A stretch of 64,000 bases of DNA from Thalassospira lucentensis (GTDB taxonomy: Bacteria; Pseudomonadota; Alphaproteobacteria; Rhodospirillales; Thalassospiraceae). The notes under the pieces were generated by a model that was not told the origin of the DNA, searched no databases, and worked only from the letters and a program-made list of their open reading frames with translations. Positions 1 through 7,772 of the stretch are shown one piece after another. Made by a program: the position numbers and the translations under genes. Position 1 is the stretch's first letter. The number at the start of each line of letters is the position of its first letter. The stretch is taken from positions 2,825,001-2,889,000 of the forward strand of contig NZ_CP136684.1 in assembly GCF_032921865.1 (NCBI RefSeq). Direction: 5' to 3'.

Positions 1-1
1 A

Positions 2-508
2 GAGCAGCGTCGGGCCGAGGAACAGCGTCTTGCTGCCCAGCGCAGCCATGAAGAAGAGCTGCGCCGTGTTCAGCAGGAACGCGAGGATGCACAAGCGCAA
101 AAGCTTTATGACAGTCTTGCCGGAGATGGTGTCGTTCCGGCCAAGCTTGCGGCCCTGCATCACGATGGCAATCCGTCTTTTGACAATCCCTATGATATTG
201 CCGCCAGCGCCTTTTCTCGCGGTCAGAAATTTCCGGTTCGGGCCTTTGTGGAGGTCGGGGATCGCGACAGTGTCGGTTATCGCGCCAAATGGCCATCGCG
301 TGTCTATCTGACGGGGGAGGGGCTAGAAGAAGGTGATTGGTATTTTGTTTCTGGCATGGGGGACGGCCAGAAGATCGATGGCGCGCTTTATAGCGTTATA
401 TCAGTTGATAAGGCGACGAAATGTGATGGCCGGATTTGCATGAATAAAGAAGATGTTGCTGCTTATGTCCGGACACAATATCCGCAATGGTCAGGCGCAA
501 GGGAATAG
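2..508 (+). CDS. Uncharacterised protein, C-terminal part (cut by window edge)
   Basis: The reading frame is open from the left edge to a TAG at 506-508, so the gene starts outside the window. The visible first ~35 residues are rich in Glu, Gln, Arg and Ala (for example EEQRLAAQ and EELRRVQQERED) and look like the end of a charged coiled coil. They are followed by a compact ~130-residue C-terminal region with aromatic motifs such as DWYFVSGMGDG and two cysteines in CDGRIC. I do not recognise the domain. The stop lies only a few bases before the likely start of the next gene, so the two are probably cotranscribed. The existence of the coding frame is fairly sure. The function is unknown. Confidence 0.7.
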   Translation, partial: EQRRAEEQRLAAQRSHEEELRRVQQEREDAQAQKLYDSLAGDGVVPAKLAALHHDGNPSFDNPYDIAASAFSRGQKFPVRAFVEVGDRDSVGYRAKWPSRVYLTGEGLEEGDWYFVSGMGDGQKIDGALYSVISVDKATKCDGRICMNKEDVAAYVRTQYPQWSGARE

Positions 509-516
509 GTGTGGAT

Positions 517-1545
517 ATGGAACAGAATAATAATCATATGTCCGAGCCTTCCCGAAAAGGCCGCAAAAAAATCGGATTGATTGCAGCCGTCGTTGCTGTT
601 GTGATTCTCGCGGGGGGATATTTCGGCTTTCAAAGTCATATCGCAAATGAAGCCGAAATCGAGATCGCCCGGTTCCTTCGAGAAAACGAACTTGATCGCG
701 ACATCCGTTATCGGGAAATCGATGCGTCCCTTATCGGGCAGAGCGTGACATTGCATAATGTGCGTCTGAGTTTTCAGGGGACAGAGGGCACAGTTGGGGC
801 TTTGACTGTTTCGAACTACGATCTGGATGAACGTAGCGGGCAGTTGCGAAGTGTCGATCTTCTGTTGGAAGACATCGATTTTCCGATTGCAGCAAGCTCA
901 TTCGGGCTGTTTGGTGCGCCATCCCCATTCATGATAGGGGTGGATGCAGTGCGCGGCGATATTGGTATTGAATATGAATACGATATTGCCAAAGGCGATG
1001 CGTTGGCATCTCTTGATATTTCCATGCCGGATTTACTGGATAGTGAGTTCGAAATCAGTGTCAGCCGTTTCACAGCACCGCCGGTCGAGCGTTTTTCTGC
1101 GCGTGGCTTTAATGCTATGGGGCGCATGCTTGATGATATGGGCAAGGCCGATTTGAATTCGGTTTCTCTTCGTTTGGCGGATCGGGGGCTTAAAGACCGG
1201 ATCGCCGAATATGCCAGTGTCGAAAGCGGAGCTGCTCTTGATGGGGCATCCTATCGCAAGGAACTTTTCAGAAAGCTGGATCATCAGATTTTGGAAAACC
1301 CGCTGCAAAGTCGGTTCGAAAGCCATCTGGCCGAGGTAGCCAAGTCGGTGCTCGAAACATCCGAGGGGACTCTTACCCTTGCTTATGAGCCGGAATATCC
1401 TACACCGTTTGAAGATATTGGGGCTGCTGCATTTGAAGTTATGTTTAGCGGCTTTAACAACCTTGGAAAACAAGCGACCCGCAATGGGGATGCCTTGTCT
1501 GAACTAATTGACCGCGAAGTATTGAAAATCGAGTTCGATAGCTGA
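517..1545 (+). CDS. Uncharacterised membrane-anchored protein
   Basis: This protein of about 340 residues has a short polar, Lys/Arg-rich N-terminus, then one hydrophobic segment (IGLIAAVVAVVILAGGYFGF), then a long soluble region. It is therefore probably anchored in the inner membrane with a periplasmic body. The body alternates short beta-like stretches (SVTLHNVRLSF, GALTVSNYDL, LRSVDLLLEDIDF), which recalls AsmA/YdgA-like periplasmic proteins, but I cannot assign a family. An AAGGGA ribosome site at 499-504 fits a GTG start at 511 or this ATG at 517. The frame is also open back to an ATG at 487. It follows the preceding coiled-coil gene almost without a gap, which suggests one operon. Confidence 0.7.
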   Translation: MEQNNNHMSEPSRKGRKKIGLIAAVVAVVILAGGYFGFQSHIANEAEIEIARFLRENELDRDIRYREIDASLIGQSVTLHNVRLSFQGTEGTVGALTVSNYDLDERSGQLRSVDLLLEDIDFPIAASSFGLFGAPSPFMIGVDAVRGDIGIEYEYDIAKGDALASLDISMPDLLDSEFEISVSRFTAPPVERFSARGFNAMGRMLDDMGKADLNSVSLRLADRGLKDRIAEYASVESGAALDGASYRKELFRKLDHQILENPLQSRFESHLAEVAKSVLETSEGTLTLAYEPEYPTPFEDIGAAAFEVMFSGFNNLGKQATRNGDALSELIDREVLKIEFDS

Positions 1546-1550
1546 TTGAA

Positions 1551-1582
1551 CAAGGAAGCAACCTTCGAGGGTTGCTTCCTTG
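1551..1582. terminator. Bidirectional terminator hairpin between convergent genes
   Basis: Perfect 13-bp stem (CAAGGAAGCAACC paired with GGTTGCTTCCTTG) with a 6-base loop. It lies between the stop of the plus-strand gene (1545) and the stop of argE (1601, minus strand). T-runs are weak on both sides. Confidence 0.7.
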
Positions 1583-1600
1583 ACGCTGGCAGGTGATTTT

Positions 1601-2788
1601 CTACTTTCGGACCAGTACCGCCAAAAGCTTGTCGAGGAACTTTTCGCAGCGCGCGAGCTGGTCGAGTTCGATGAATTCGTCGGGTTTGTGGGCCTGTTCG
1701 ATGCTGCCGGGGCCGCAGACGACGGTGGGGATGTCGCCCATTGCCGAGAATACGCCGGCTTCGGTGCCAAAGCTGACCTTGCCGGTGGTGTTGGCACCTG
1801 TCAGTTCCATGACCAGTCTGGTGACTTCCTCGTCATCGCCGGTGGCGAGGCCGGGCATATCGGATACGACTTCGATTTCAACCCCGACATCGTCATAGGT
1901 TTCGCGCATTTGCGGGATCAGGGTATTGTCGAGATAATCGAAAATCAGGCCCTTAAGCTCGTTGCGGTCATGATTGGGCAGGTTGCGGAATTCAAAATCG
2001 ACATAGCAATTCTGCGGGATGATGTTGAGCTGTGTGCCGCCATGGATCACGCCGCTATGGAAGGTCGTATGGTTGGGAACGAACTCGTCATCATGCGGGC
2101 CTTCGTTGCGGAATTTTTGGCCAAGGCGGCGCAGAAAGACGACAAATTCCGATGCAAATTCAACTGCATTGACCCCTTCGCCCGGAAGGGATGAATGACC
2201 GGAACGTCCGGTAAAATGCGCGCGGGCAGAATATTTGCCCTTATGCTGGGTGATGACCTGCATGTTGGTCGGCTCGCCCACGATGCACATGGCGGGTTTG
2301 TGGGGCAGGGCATTGATCGCTTCGACCAGGCTTGGCACGCCAAGGCAGCCGACTTCCTCGTCATAGGTGAAAGCCAGATGGATCGGCACGCGCAAATCGG
2401 CATTTTTGAAGGTTTCCGCCTTGGCCAGCAGACAGGCCAGAAAGCCCTTCATGTCACATGCGCCGCGGCCATAAAGCCTGTCGCCGCGGATATCGGTGGT
2501 GAAGGGATCGGATGCCCAGTTCTGGCCTTCGACCGGAACCACGTCGCTATGGCCTGACAGGATCACGCCGCCATCAACCGCGGGGCCGATGGTGGCGTAA
2601 AGGTTCGCCTTGCTTTTGGTTTCGTCAAACACGACCGCGCACAGATAGCCGAGGTCCTCAAGATAGCCTTGCGCCTGTTCGATCAGGGCAAGGTTCGGGG
2701 TCAGGCTAACACTTGGATGGCTGATCAGTTTAGCGAGCCAGTCAAGGGTTGCCTCGGACGGCATAGCGGTGGTGTTGGCGGCACTCAT
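1601..2788 (-). CDS. argE: Acetylornithine deacetylase (M20 peptidase family)
   Basis: A 395-residue M20-family metallohydrolase that would remove the acetyl group from N-acetylornithine in arginine synthesis. Expected dinuclear-zinc motifs are present: [11 protein letters not shown] (His80, Asp82), [10 protein letters not shown] (Asp112), [10 protein letters not shown] (catalytic Glu144, ligand Glu145), GEPT (171-174) and a C-terminal EQAHKPDEF histidine. Length matches the ArgE/DapE group, and the full set of ArgE-like motifs favours ArgE over succinyl-diaminopimelate desuccinylase, though related acyl-ornithine or acyl-glutamate hydrolases cannot be excluded. The start ATG overlaps the stop of nadK by four bases (ATGA), so the two are translationally coupled in one minus-strand operon. 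Confidence 0.85.
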   Translation of the reverse strand: MSAANTTAMPSEATLDWLAKLISHPSVSLTPNLALIEQAQGYLEDLGYLCAVVFDETKSKANLYATIGPAVDGGVILSGHSDVVPVEGQNWASDPFTTDIRGDRLYGRGACDMKGFLACLLAKAETFKNADLRVPIHLAFTYDEEVGCLGVPSLVEAINALPHKPAMCIVGEPTNMQVITQHKGKYSARAHFTGRSGHSSLPGEGVNAVEFASEFVVFLRRLGQKFRNEGPHDDEFVPNHTTFHSGVIHGGTQLNIIPQNCYVDFEFRNLPNHDRNELKGLIFDYLDNTLIPQMRETYDDVGVEIEVVSDMPGLATGDDEEVTRLVMELTGANTTGKVSFGTEAGVFSAMGDIPTVVCGPGSIEQAHKPDEFIELDQLARCEKFLDKLLAVLVRK

Positions 2789-3552
2789 TCGACGAATTGT
2801 TCCTTAAGAATGCGTTCTTCCAGATTGTGTTCGGGATCGAACAGCAATTTGATTTTCATGTTGCTGTCTTCGCGGATGATCACGCGCGAGACATCGCGAA
2901 CCTCGGTATAGTCGGCCACGGCGGAAACCGGACGTTTTTGCGGGTCCTGCACATCAAAAACAACTTCGGCACCGTGCGGCAGAAGTGCCCCGCGCCAGCG
3001 ACGCGGGCGGAACGGGCTGATCGGGGTCAGGGCCATAAGGCCGCTTCCCATCGGCAGGATCGGACCGTGTGCGGACAGGTTATAGGCCGTGCTTCCAGCC
3101 GGTGTGCAGACCAATGCGCCATCGCAGACCAACTCGGCCAGCCGTTCAACCCCGTCGATCTTGATGCGAAGTTTGGCAGCCTGTCGCGTTTCGCGCAGAA
3201 GCGATACTTCGTTGATCGCAAGCGCACACATGCTTTCGCCCTGCATGGTGTGGGCTTCCATCTGCAGCGGGTGCAGTTCGACGGTCTGGGCTTCGGCAAT
3301 GCGTTCGGGCAGATCCATTTCACGGAATTCATTCATCAGAAAGCCGACCGTGCCCCGGTTCATGCCATAGATCGGCACCTTGCGGCCCATATAACGATGC
3401 AGGGTTTCAAGCATGAAACCATCGCCGCCAAGCGCAACAATGACATCGGCGGTGTCCGGCGAAACATGGCCGTAGCGATGTTTCAGGCGATACATCGCGT
3501 CCTGGGCAATTTTGGTGTCGGCAGCGACAAAGGCGATGGAATGAATATGCAT
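2785..3552 (-). CDS. nadK: NAD kinase
   Basis: Phosphorylates NAD to NADP using ATP. The protein carries the family signature GGDGFMLET (GGDG at about 42-45), a following [10 protein letters not shown] segment, the NE motif in AINEVSLLR, and [16 protein letters not shown]. The frame stays open upstream to 3720, but the start at 3552 gives about 255 residues, the usual length. It also has a GGAAAG ribosome site a few bases upstream and begins directly at the first beta strand (IHSIAFVAA). It is the first gene of the nadK-argE pair. The intergenic region 3553-3835 separates it from the divergent TetR gene. Confidence 0.88.
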   Translation of the reverse strand: MHIHSIAFVAADTKIAQDAMYRLKHRYGHVSPDTADVIVALGGDGFMLETLHRYMGRKVPIYGMNRGTVGFLMNEFREMDLPERIAEAQTVELHPLQMEAHTMQGESMCALAINEVSLLRETRQAAKLRIKIDGVERLAELVCDGALVCTPAGSTAYNLSAHGPILPMGSGLMALTPISPFRPRRWRGALLPHGAEVVFDVQDPQKRPVSAVADYTEVRDVSRVIIREDSNMKIKLLFDPEHNLEERILKEQFVE

Positions 3553-3835
3553 CTGCTTTCCGATCGAATGCGATCCTGTCATCGCATGCCACCATAATCG
3601 TGTCAGGGTGGCGTTTGGCCTGGTCTTGATACGCGTTTCCATGCCGTTTCCGGCCGGATATGGGAACCGTATTACGGCCCCGCAATCCCGTAATAGAGAC
3701 TGGTTTGCTTGGAATTGCAAGGGGCTGGATCATCTGGCAGACGGGGATGCTGTGTGCAGGGTCACGTTGGGTGCAATGTGCTCTCGTATTGACGTTGGGG
3801 CAAAAACAGGGGAACCTTGGGCAGCCTTATCAAAC

Positions 3836-4579
3836 ATGGCACAAGATATAAAAATCATGAGCAAACCGCCCTTTAGCATTACGACCGCACTGGCCCGGAT
3901 TTCCCATCCGGATGACCCGGTCGATGAAGGTGCGATTGAAAATGCCATTGCCGAACATGGCCAAAACGCGCTGACAACGCGTCAGCCCCGCAATCCGCAG
4001 GCAACCCGCAAGCTGATCCTTGATGCCGCATTCTATGAAATCCGCATGGCAGGGTTTGCCGGGGCATCGATCAACCGGATTCTGGACCGTACCGGCACGA
4101 CCAAGGGCGCGCTTTATCATCACTTTCCCGGCAAGGCGAAACTCGCCTATGCCGTGATCGAGGAATGCCTGCCGCAATATATCGATGATGTCTGGCTAAA
4201 ACCGCTGGATGGCGAGGAAGATATCCTGCCGGTCATGATGGGGCAGGTCGATAGCCTTGGTACCAAGGATGCACCGAAACTGCTTGAAGGTGGCTGTCCT
4301 CTGGCGAGGCTGGCGTCGGGGGCGGCGGAACTTGATGAAAATCTGCGCAAGCGGATTGATGGGGTTTACCGATACTGGCGGCGCGGACTGGCGCTTCATC
4401 TGGGCCATGGGCAGTTCAATAAAACCATCCGCACCGACATCGAACCGTCCTCGGTGGCGGAATTCATCATCGCCACCCTGCATGGCTTTCTGACCCGCCC
4501 GCCTGCATTGCGTAACAGCGAAACCCACGATGCATTTGCGCGCGAATATGCGCGGTATCTGAACGGGCTGAGACCTTAG
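3836..4579 (+). CDS. TetR-family transcriptional regulator (LmrA/YxaF-like C-domain)
   Basis: A DNA-binding repressor of about 247 residues. After a ~45-residue N-terminal extension comes the TetR helix-turn-helix (ATRKLILDAA ... TTKGALYHHFPGKAKL). The C-terminal ligand domain contains GGCPLARLASGAAE and YRYWRRGLALHL, the pattern of the LmrA/YxaF subgroup. The start is uncertain: ATGs at 3836 and 3857 are both possible, neither with a strong ribosome site, and the frame is open to 3608. It lies 145 bp upstream of, and codirectional with, the rhodanese/transporter/Cys-repeat cluster. A perfect palindrome in that gap makes local control plausible but unproven. Confidence 0.8.
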   Translation: MAQDIKIMSKPPFSITTALARISHPDDPVDEGAIENAIAEHGQNALTTRQPRNPQATRKLILDAAFYEIRMAGFAGASINRILDRTGTTKGALYHHFPGKAKLAYAVIEECLPQYIDDVWLKPLDGEEDILPVMMGQVDSLGTKDAPKLLEGGCPLARLASGAAELDENLRKRIDGVYRYWRRGLALHLGHGQFNKTIRTDIEPSSVAEFIIATLHGFLTRPPALRNSETHDAFAREYARYLNGLRP

Positions 4580-4630
4580 CGTTTAAAGGCAAAAGGGCTG
4601 CTCAATTAACGGTATTTCAATATATAACAA

Positions 4631-4647
4631 AAAATAACTGTTATTTT
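4631..4647. promoter_or_regulatory. Candidate operator palindrome upstream of the sulfur cluster
   Basis: Perfect inverted repeat AAAATAAC-T-GTTATTTT (8-bp arms, 1-bp centre), ending 7 bp before the -35 box of the rhodanese promoter. Its position suits a repressor or activator site, and TetR proteins bind palindromes of this size. AT-richness means chance occurrence is not negligible. Confidence 0.45.
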
Positions 4648-4654
4648 AGATTAA

Positions 4655-4683
4655 TTGACATTGTATACGTGGTGATTATATAA
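4655..4683 (+). promoter_or_regulatory. Sigma-70-type promoter of the rhodanese operon
   Basis: Consensus -35 TTGACA at 4655-4660, a 16-base spacer, and -10 TATATA at 4677-4682. It lies 42 bp upstream of the rhodanese start codon in an AT-rich gap. Confidence 0.65.
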
Positions 4684-4724
4684 GTTTCACAGATTTCTAA
4701 TTCACCAAATCGGAGACAGGCCCC

Positions 4725-5648
4725 ATGCGTTCTCTTATTCTTTCTGCTGCTGCGGCAGTGGCGATTGTCTTTGGCGGCGCGGCAGCACAGGCCGAGCGCC
4801 TGACGGAAAAGCCGCTGGTCGATGCCGCATGGCTTTCGGATAATCTGGAAAACCCGTCATTGGTGGTTGTCGATATCCGCTCGTTGACCAAAGAAGGCAG
4901 CCCCTATGATGCCGGGCATATCCCGGGTGCGGTTTTTGCGCCTTATGGCAAGTTTGGCTGGCGCGCCAAGGTTGGCGATGTTGTCGGCCAGTTGCCGCCG
5001 GTTGATGTGATATCGGCCCGGATCGGGAGCCTTGGCATTGATAATGACAAACAGGTTGTTGTCGTCCCGGCCGGTCAGAACAGCTCGGATTTCGGTTCGG
5101 CCACGCGTGTCTACTGGACCTTCAAGGTGCTGGGTCATGATGCCGTGACCATCCTTGATGGTGGGCAGCGTGCATGGGAAGCCGCTGGCAAGCCGGTCTC
5201 AAACGAGGCGGTTGCACCACAGGCCGTGGCCTTCAATGCCAATTTCCGCCCGGAGCTTCTGGCGACCGCCGATGACGTTGCCAAGGCGCGTGAAAATGGT
5301 GTTGCGCTGGTCGATGCCCGCCCGGTTTCGCAATATAAGGGCGAAAGCAAAAGCGGTGTTGTCGCTCGTGCCGGTGCCATTCCGGGGGCGGTCAATATTT
5401 CGCAGTCCGAGTTTTATAATGATCAGCAGGGTGCGTTTGTCGCATCCGATGTGATCGAAGGACTGGTGGAAAATGCCGGTGTTGCCAAGGACGGCGCAGA
5501 AATCACCTATTGCAATACCGGCCATTGGGCATCGGTTGCGTGGTTTGGCCTTTCGGAAGTGATGGGCAACAAAAACACCCGTATGTATGACGGCTCGATG
5601 ACCGAATGGGCGGCTGATCCGTCGCGCGAAGTAGTCATTCCGGAATAA
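4725..5648 (+). CDS. Periplasmic tandem-rhodanese sulfurtransferase
   Basis: A 307-residue protein with a Sec-type signal peptide (about residues 1-24, cleavage after AAAQA) and two rhodanese domains. The C-terminal domain has the persulfide-forming cysteine, Cys263 in YCNTGHWAS, with DARPVSQYKG upstream. The N-terminal domain has VVDIRS and GHIPGAV but no loop cysteine, as usual for two-domain rhodaneses. It would transfer sulfane sulfur (from thiosulfate, persulfide or mercaptopyruvate) to a thiol acceptor, here in the periplasm. It is first in a cluster with a YeeE/YedE transporter and a Cys-repeat protein, which supports a role in sulfane-sulfur handling. Confidence 0.88.
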   Translation: MRSLILSAAAAVAIVFGGAAAQAERLTEKPLVDAAWLSDNLENPSLVVVDIRSLTKEGSPYDAGHIPGAVFAPYGKFGWRAKVGDVVGQLPPVDVISARIGSLGIDNDKQVVVVPAGQNSSDFGSATRVYWTFKVLGHDAVTILDGGQRAWEAAGKPVSNEAVAPQAVAFNANFRPELLATADDVAKARENGVALVDARPVSQYKGESKSGVVARAGAIPGAVNISQSEFYNDQQGAFVASDVIEGLVENAGVAKDGAEITYCNTGHWASVAWFGLSEVMGNKNTRMYDGSMTEWAADPSREVVIPE

Positions 5649-5693
5649 TTCGGAAATACGGCGTAACGCCCCTATAATACATCATGTTTTGAC

Positions 5694-5715
5694 GGAACCG
5701 GGGCCTCCCGGTTTC
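5694..5715 (+). other. Intergenic hairpin between rhodanese and YeeE/YedE genes
   Basis: Stem AACCGGG/CCCGGTT with a four-base loop, extendable to nine pairs with one G-U pair. It is followed only by a loosely T-rich stretch. It may attenuate or stabilise the operon transcript rather than fully terminate it. Confidence 0.45.
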
Positions 5716-5755
5716 GTTCGTTTTCAGGTTTCCTGTCAGATAGAGCGTCACCACC

Positions 5756-6964
5756 ATGTCTGAAACGACCCTTAATGTCCGTGCTTCGGGCTTTAGTTTT
5801 GACAAAGGGCCCGCAGCCGTCACGGCCATCCTGTTTGTGATTGTCGCGGTGCTGATTGCGCAGGCCATCGATATCCATCAGGCCGTGCTTTATGGCCTTG
5901 GCGGGTTGCTGGGCATTGCCCTTTATCATGCGTCATTCGGTTTTACCGGCGGCTGGCGGCGATTTTCGGTTGAAAAGCGCGGCCGTGCGATGCGGGCCCA
6001 GCTTTTGATGATCGGCGTTGCAGCGGCGGCATTTATTCCGTTGCTTGCCATTGGTGCACCACTTGGCACCCCGATTGTAGGGGCGGTGGCACCGGTTGGT
6101 GTTTCGGTTCTGGTCGGTGCATTTATGTTTGGCCTTGGCATGCAGCTTGGCGGTGGATGCGGATCGGGCACGCTGTTTACGGTTGGTGGTGGCAGCGCGC
6201 GCATGTTGCTGACGCTTGCATTTTTTATCATCGGGGCGGTGATTGGTACGGCGCATTTGCCAATGTGGCTTGAACTGCCATCCCTTCCGCCCATGAGCCT
6301 TGGTAGCGAGTTCGGTATCTGGGGCGGTTTGGGCGTGACCTTTGCCGGTCTGGCATTGATTGCGCTGATCACGGTCTGGGTTGAAAAGCGTGCGCATGGT
6401 TCGATTGAAGCCGCACCGGCCGCACCGCGTGCGGGCTTTGCCCGGTTGCTGCATGGTCCATGGCCGATGGTCGGGACCGGTGTGCTTCTGGCGGGGCTTA
6501 ACGTGGCAACGCTTTTGAGCGCGGGGCATCCATGGTCTATCACGTTCGGGTTTGGTCTTTGGGGGGCGAAGATCGCCCAAGGCATTGGCATTCCGGTCGA
6601 AACCTGGGAATTCTGGAACTGGGCCGGTCCGGCCAAGGCGCTTTCAAACTCGGTACTGGCGGATAATACCTCGGTGATGAATTTCGGCATCGTGATCGGG
6701 GCGGCATTGGCCGCAAGCCTTGCGGGCAAATTCGCGCCCAAGGTCAAGGTACCGTTTGCATCGCTTCTGGCGGCAGCGATTGGTGGAATATTGATGGGCT
6801 ATGGGGCGCGTCTGGCATTTGGCTGCAATATCGGCGCGTTCTTTAGCGGCATCGCATCGGGCAGCGTGCATGGCTGGCTCTGGTTTGTTGCCGCCTTTGC
6901 CGGTAGCTGGATCGGGATTGCGCTTCGCCCGGTATTTGGCATGGACGGATTTAAAAAGTCATGA
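5756..6964 (+). CDS. YeeE/YedE-family sulfur-compound transporter
   Basis: A 402-residue polytopic membrane protein. It has the two YeeE/YedE cysteine motifs: GGGCGSGTLFTVGGG (Cys135) in the first half and LAFGCNIGAFFSG (Cys357) in the second, consistent with internal duplication. Characterised family members (TsuA) import thiosulfate through a line of conserved cysteines. Others co-occur with rhodaneses and persulfide regulators. The upstream gene is a periplasmic rhodanese, and the next gene overlaps by four bases (ATGA). The likely role is uptake or export of thiosulfate or another sulfane-sulfur species across the inner membrane. The exact substrate cannot be read from sequence. Confidence 0.85.
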   Translation: MSETTLNVRASGFSFDKGPAAVTAILFVIVAVLIAQAIDIHQAVLYGLGGLLGIALYHASFGFTGGWRRFSVEKRGRAMRAQLLMIGVAAAAFIPLLAIGAPLGTPIVGAVAPVGVSVLVGAFMFGLGMQLGGGCGSGTLFTVGGGSARMLLTLAFFIIGAVIGTAHLPMWLELPSLPPMSLGSEFGIWGGLGVTFAGLALIALITVWVEKRAHGSIEAAPAAPRAGFARLLHGPWPMVGTGVLLAGLNVATLLSAGHPWSITFGFGLWGAKIAQGIGIPVETWEFWNWAGPAKALSNSVLADNTSVMNFGIVIGAALAASLAGKFAPKVKVPFASLLAAAIGGILMGYGARLAFGCNIGAFFSGIASGSVHGWLWFVAAFAGSWIGIALRPVFGMDGFKKS

Positions 6965-7452
6965 GCGAAAAAAATACAATCCTGTTTGGCGCGGTTTTCC
7001 TCGCGGCCAGCGGCGCGGTAGCGTTTGATCATTTCAGTCACACCAATGCCCCCGCCAATCCACCCGCAATCAGCAACCCGGCCAATAAACCTGCGACGGG
7101 GGGCAATCCATGTGCGGGGAACCCGTGCGGATCGAACCCGTGTGCTGCCAATCCTTGTGCCGGATATAACCCTTGCGCAGCAGCGCCGTGCGGTGCCAAC
7201 CCCTGTGCTGCAAGTCCCTGTTCAGCCAATCCGTGTGCTGCCAGTCCGTGCGGCGCCTACAATCCATGCGGGGCAGGGAACCCGTGCGCGGCTTCGCCCT
7301 GTGGCGCCGGATACGCCCCCGCACCTTGTGCGCCGGTAAATCCCCGCAGCGATTATATGAACCCGTGTGCTGCAACCAAACCGTGTGCAGCGGCAAATCC
7401 TTGCGGGGCATATAGCCCGTGTGGGGCAGCGAGCCCTTGTGCGGCCAATTAA
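6961..7452 (+). CDS. Small exported Pro-Cys repeat protein
   Basis: A 163-residue protein with a hydrophobic N-terminus (ILFGAVFLAASGAVAF), probably an uncleaved anchor or signal peptide, followed by degenerate units of four to six residues of the type NPCAA, SPCGA, NPCGS. I count 19 cysteines, every one preceded by proline. The rest of the repeat region is almost only Ala, Gly, Asn, Ser and Pro. No enzymatic domain is visible. Its start overlaps the stop of the YeeE/YedE gene (ATGA), so it is translated with it, and a strong terminator follows. In this context it could bind metal or carry persulfides in the periplasm. That is inference. Confidence 0.75.
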   Translation: MSEKNTILFGAVFLAASGAVAFDHFSHTNAPANPPAISNPANKPATGGNPCAGNPCGSNPCAANPCAGYNPCAAAPCGANPCAASPCSANPCAASPCGAYNPCGAGNPCAASPCGAGYAPAPCAPVNPRSDYMNPCAATKPCAAANPCGAYSPCGAASPCAAN

Positions 7453-7472
7453 GTCTGCGGCGATTAAAAATA

Positions 7473-7508
7473 AAACAAGCCCGGCGCGCTTAATTGCCGG
7501 GCTTGTTT
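7473..7508 (+). terminator. Intrinsic terminator of the rhodanese-YeeE-Cys repeat operon
   Basis: A 13-bp perfect stem (AAACAAGCCCGGC with GCCGGGCTTGTTT) and a 10-base loop, followed by GCCTTTT. It starts about 20 bp after the stop codon. Confidence 0.85.
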
Positions 7509-7772
7509 GCCTTTTACGCATGGATCATTTGAAACAACCCATTTGACAAGTGATGAAAACTCTGCGCATGGTGCCCTTGTTATCTGATCGCTCCAGAAGC
7601 GTAGAGGGGACTTTATTGGCCTCGCCTGTTGAGTGATCTACCGGAAAACCGCATTGAAGGGCCCTACTACGCGGGCTTTTCCGAAAGAATATGCAAGGCG
7701 CAGAGCTGACGTAATACATTCAAGGGCCGATTCCCTTCCCTTTGCTGCCGCAATACCAAGAGATACTTTTAT
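7509..7772 (+). other. Long leader region upstream of the RNA helicase gene
   Basis: About 264 bases without a convincing ORF between the upstream terminator and the helicase start. A TTGACA occurs at 7543-7548 but has no good -10 at the right distance, so the promoter is not fixed. If transcription starts near 7580, the mRNA leader is nearly 200 bases. That is typical of cold-regulated helicase genes, but I see no specific riboregulator. Confidence 0.4.

Noticed and set aside
7087-7450. Repeated units of the Cys gene as a CRISPR or DNA satellite
   Set aside because: The repeats are codon-phased, vary in length and sequence, and have no spacers. They are protein repeats.
7038-7521. Antisense frames over the Pro-Cys repeat gene
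   Set aside because: Repeats give long open frames on every strand. Only the plus frame has a signal peptide and overlaps its upstream neighbour by ATGA.
7543-7571. TTGACA before the helicase as its -35 box
   Set aside because: No acceptable -10 lies 16-18 bases downstream, so I do not call a promoter.
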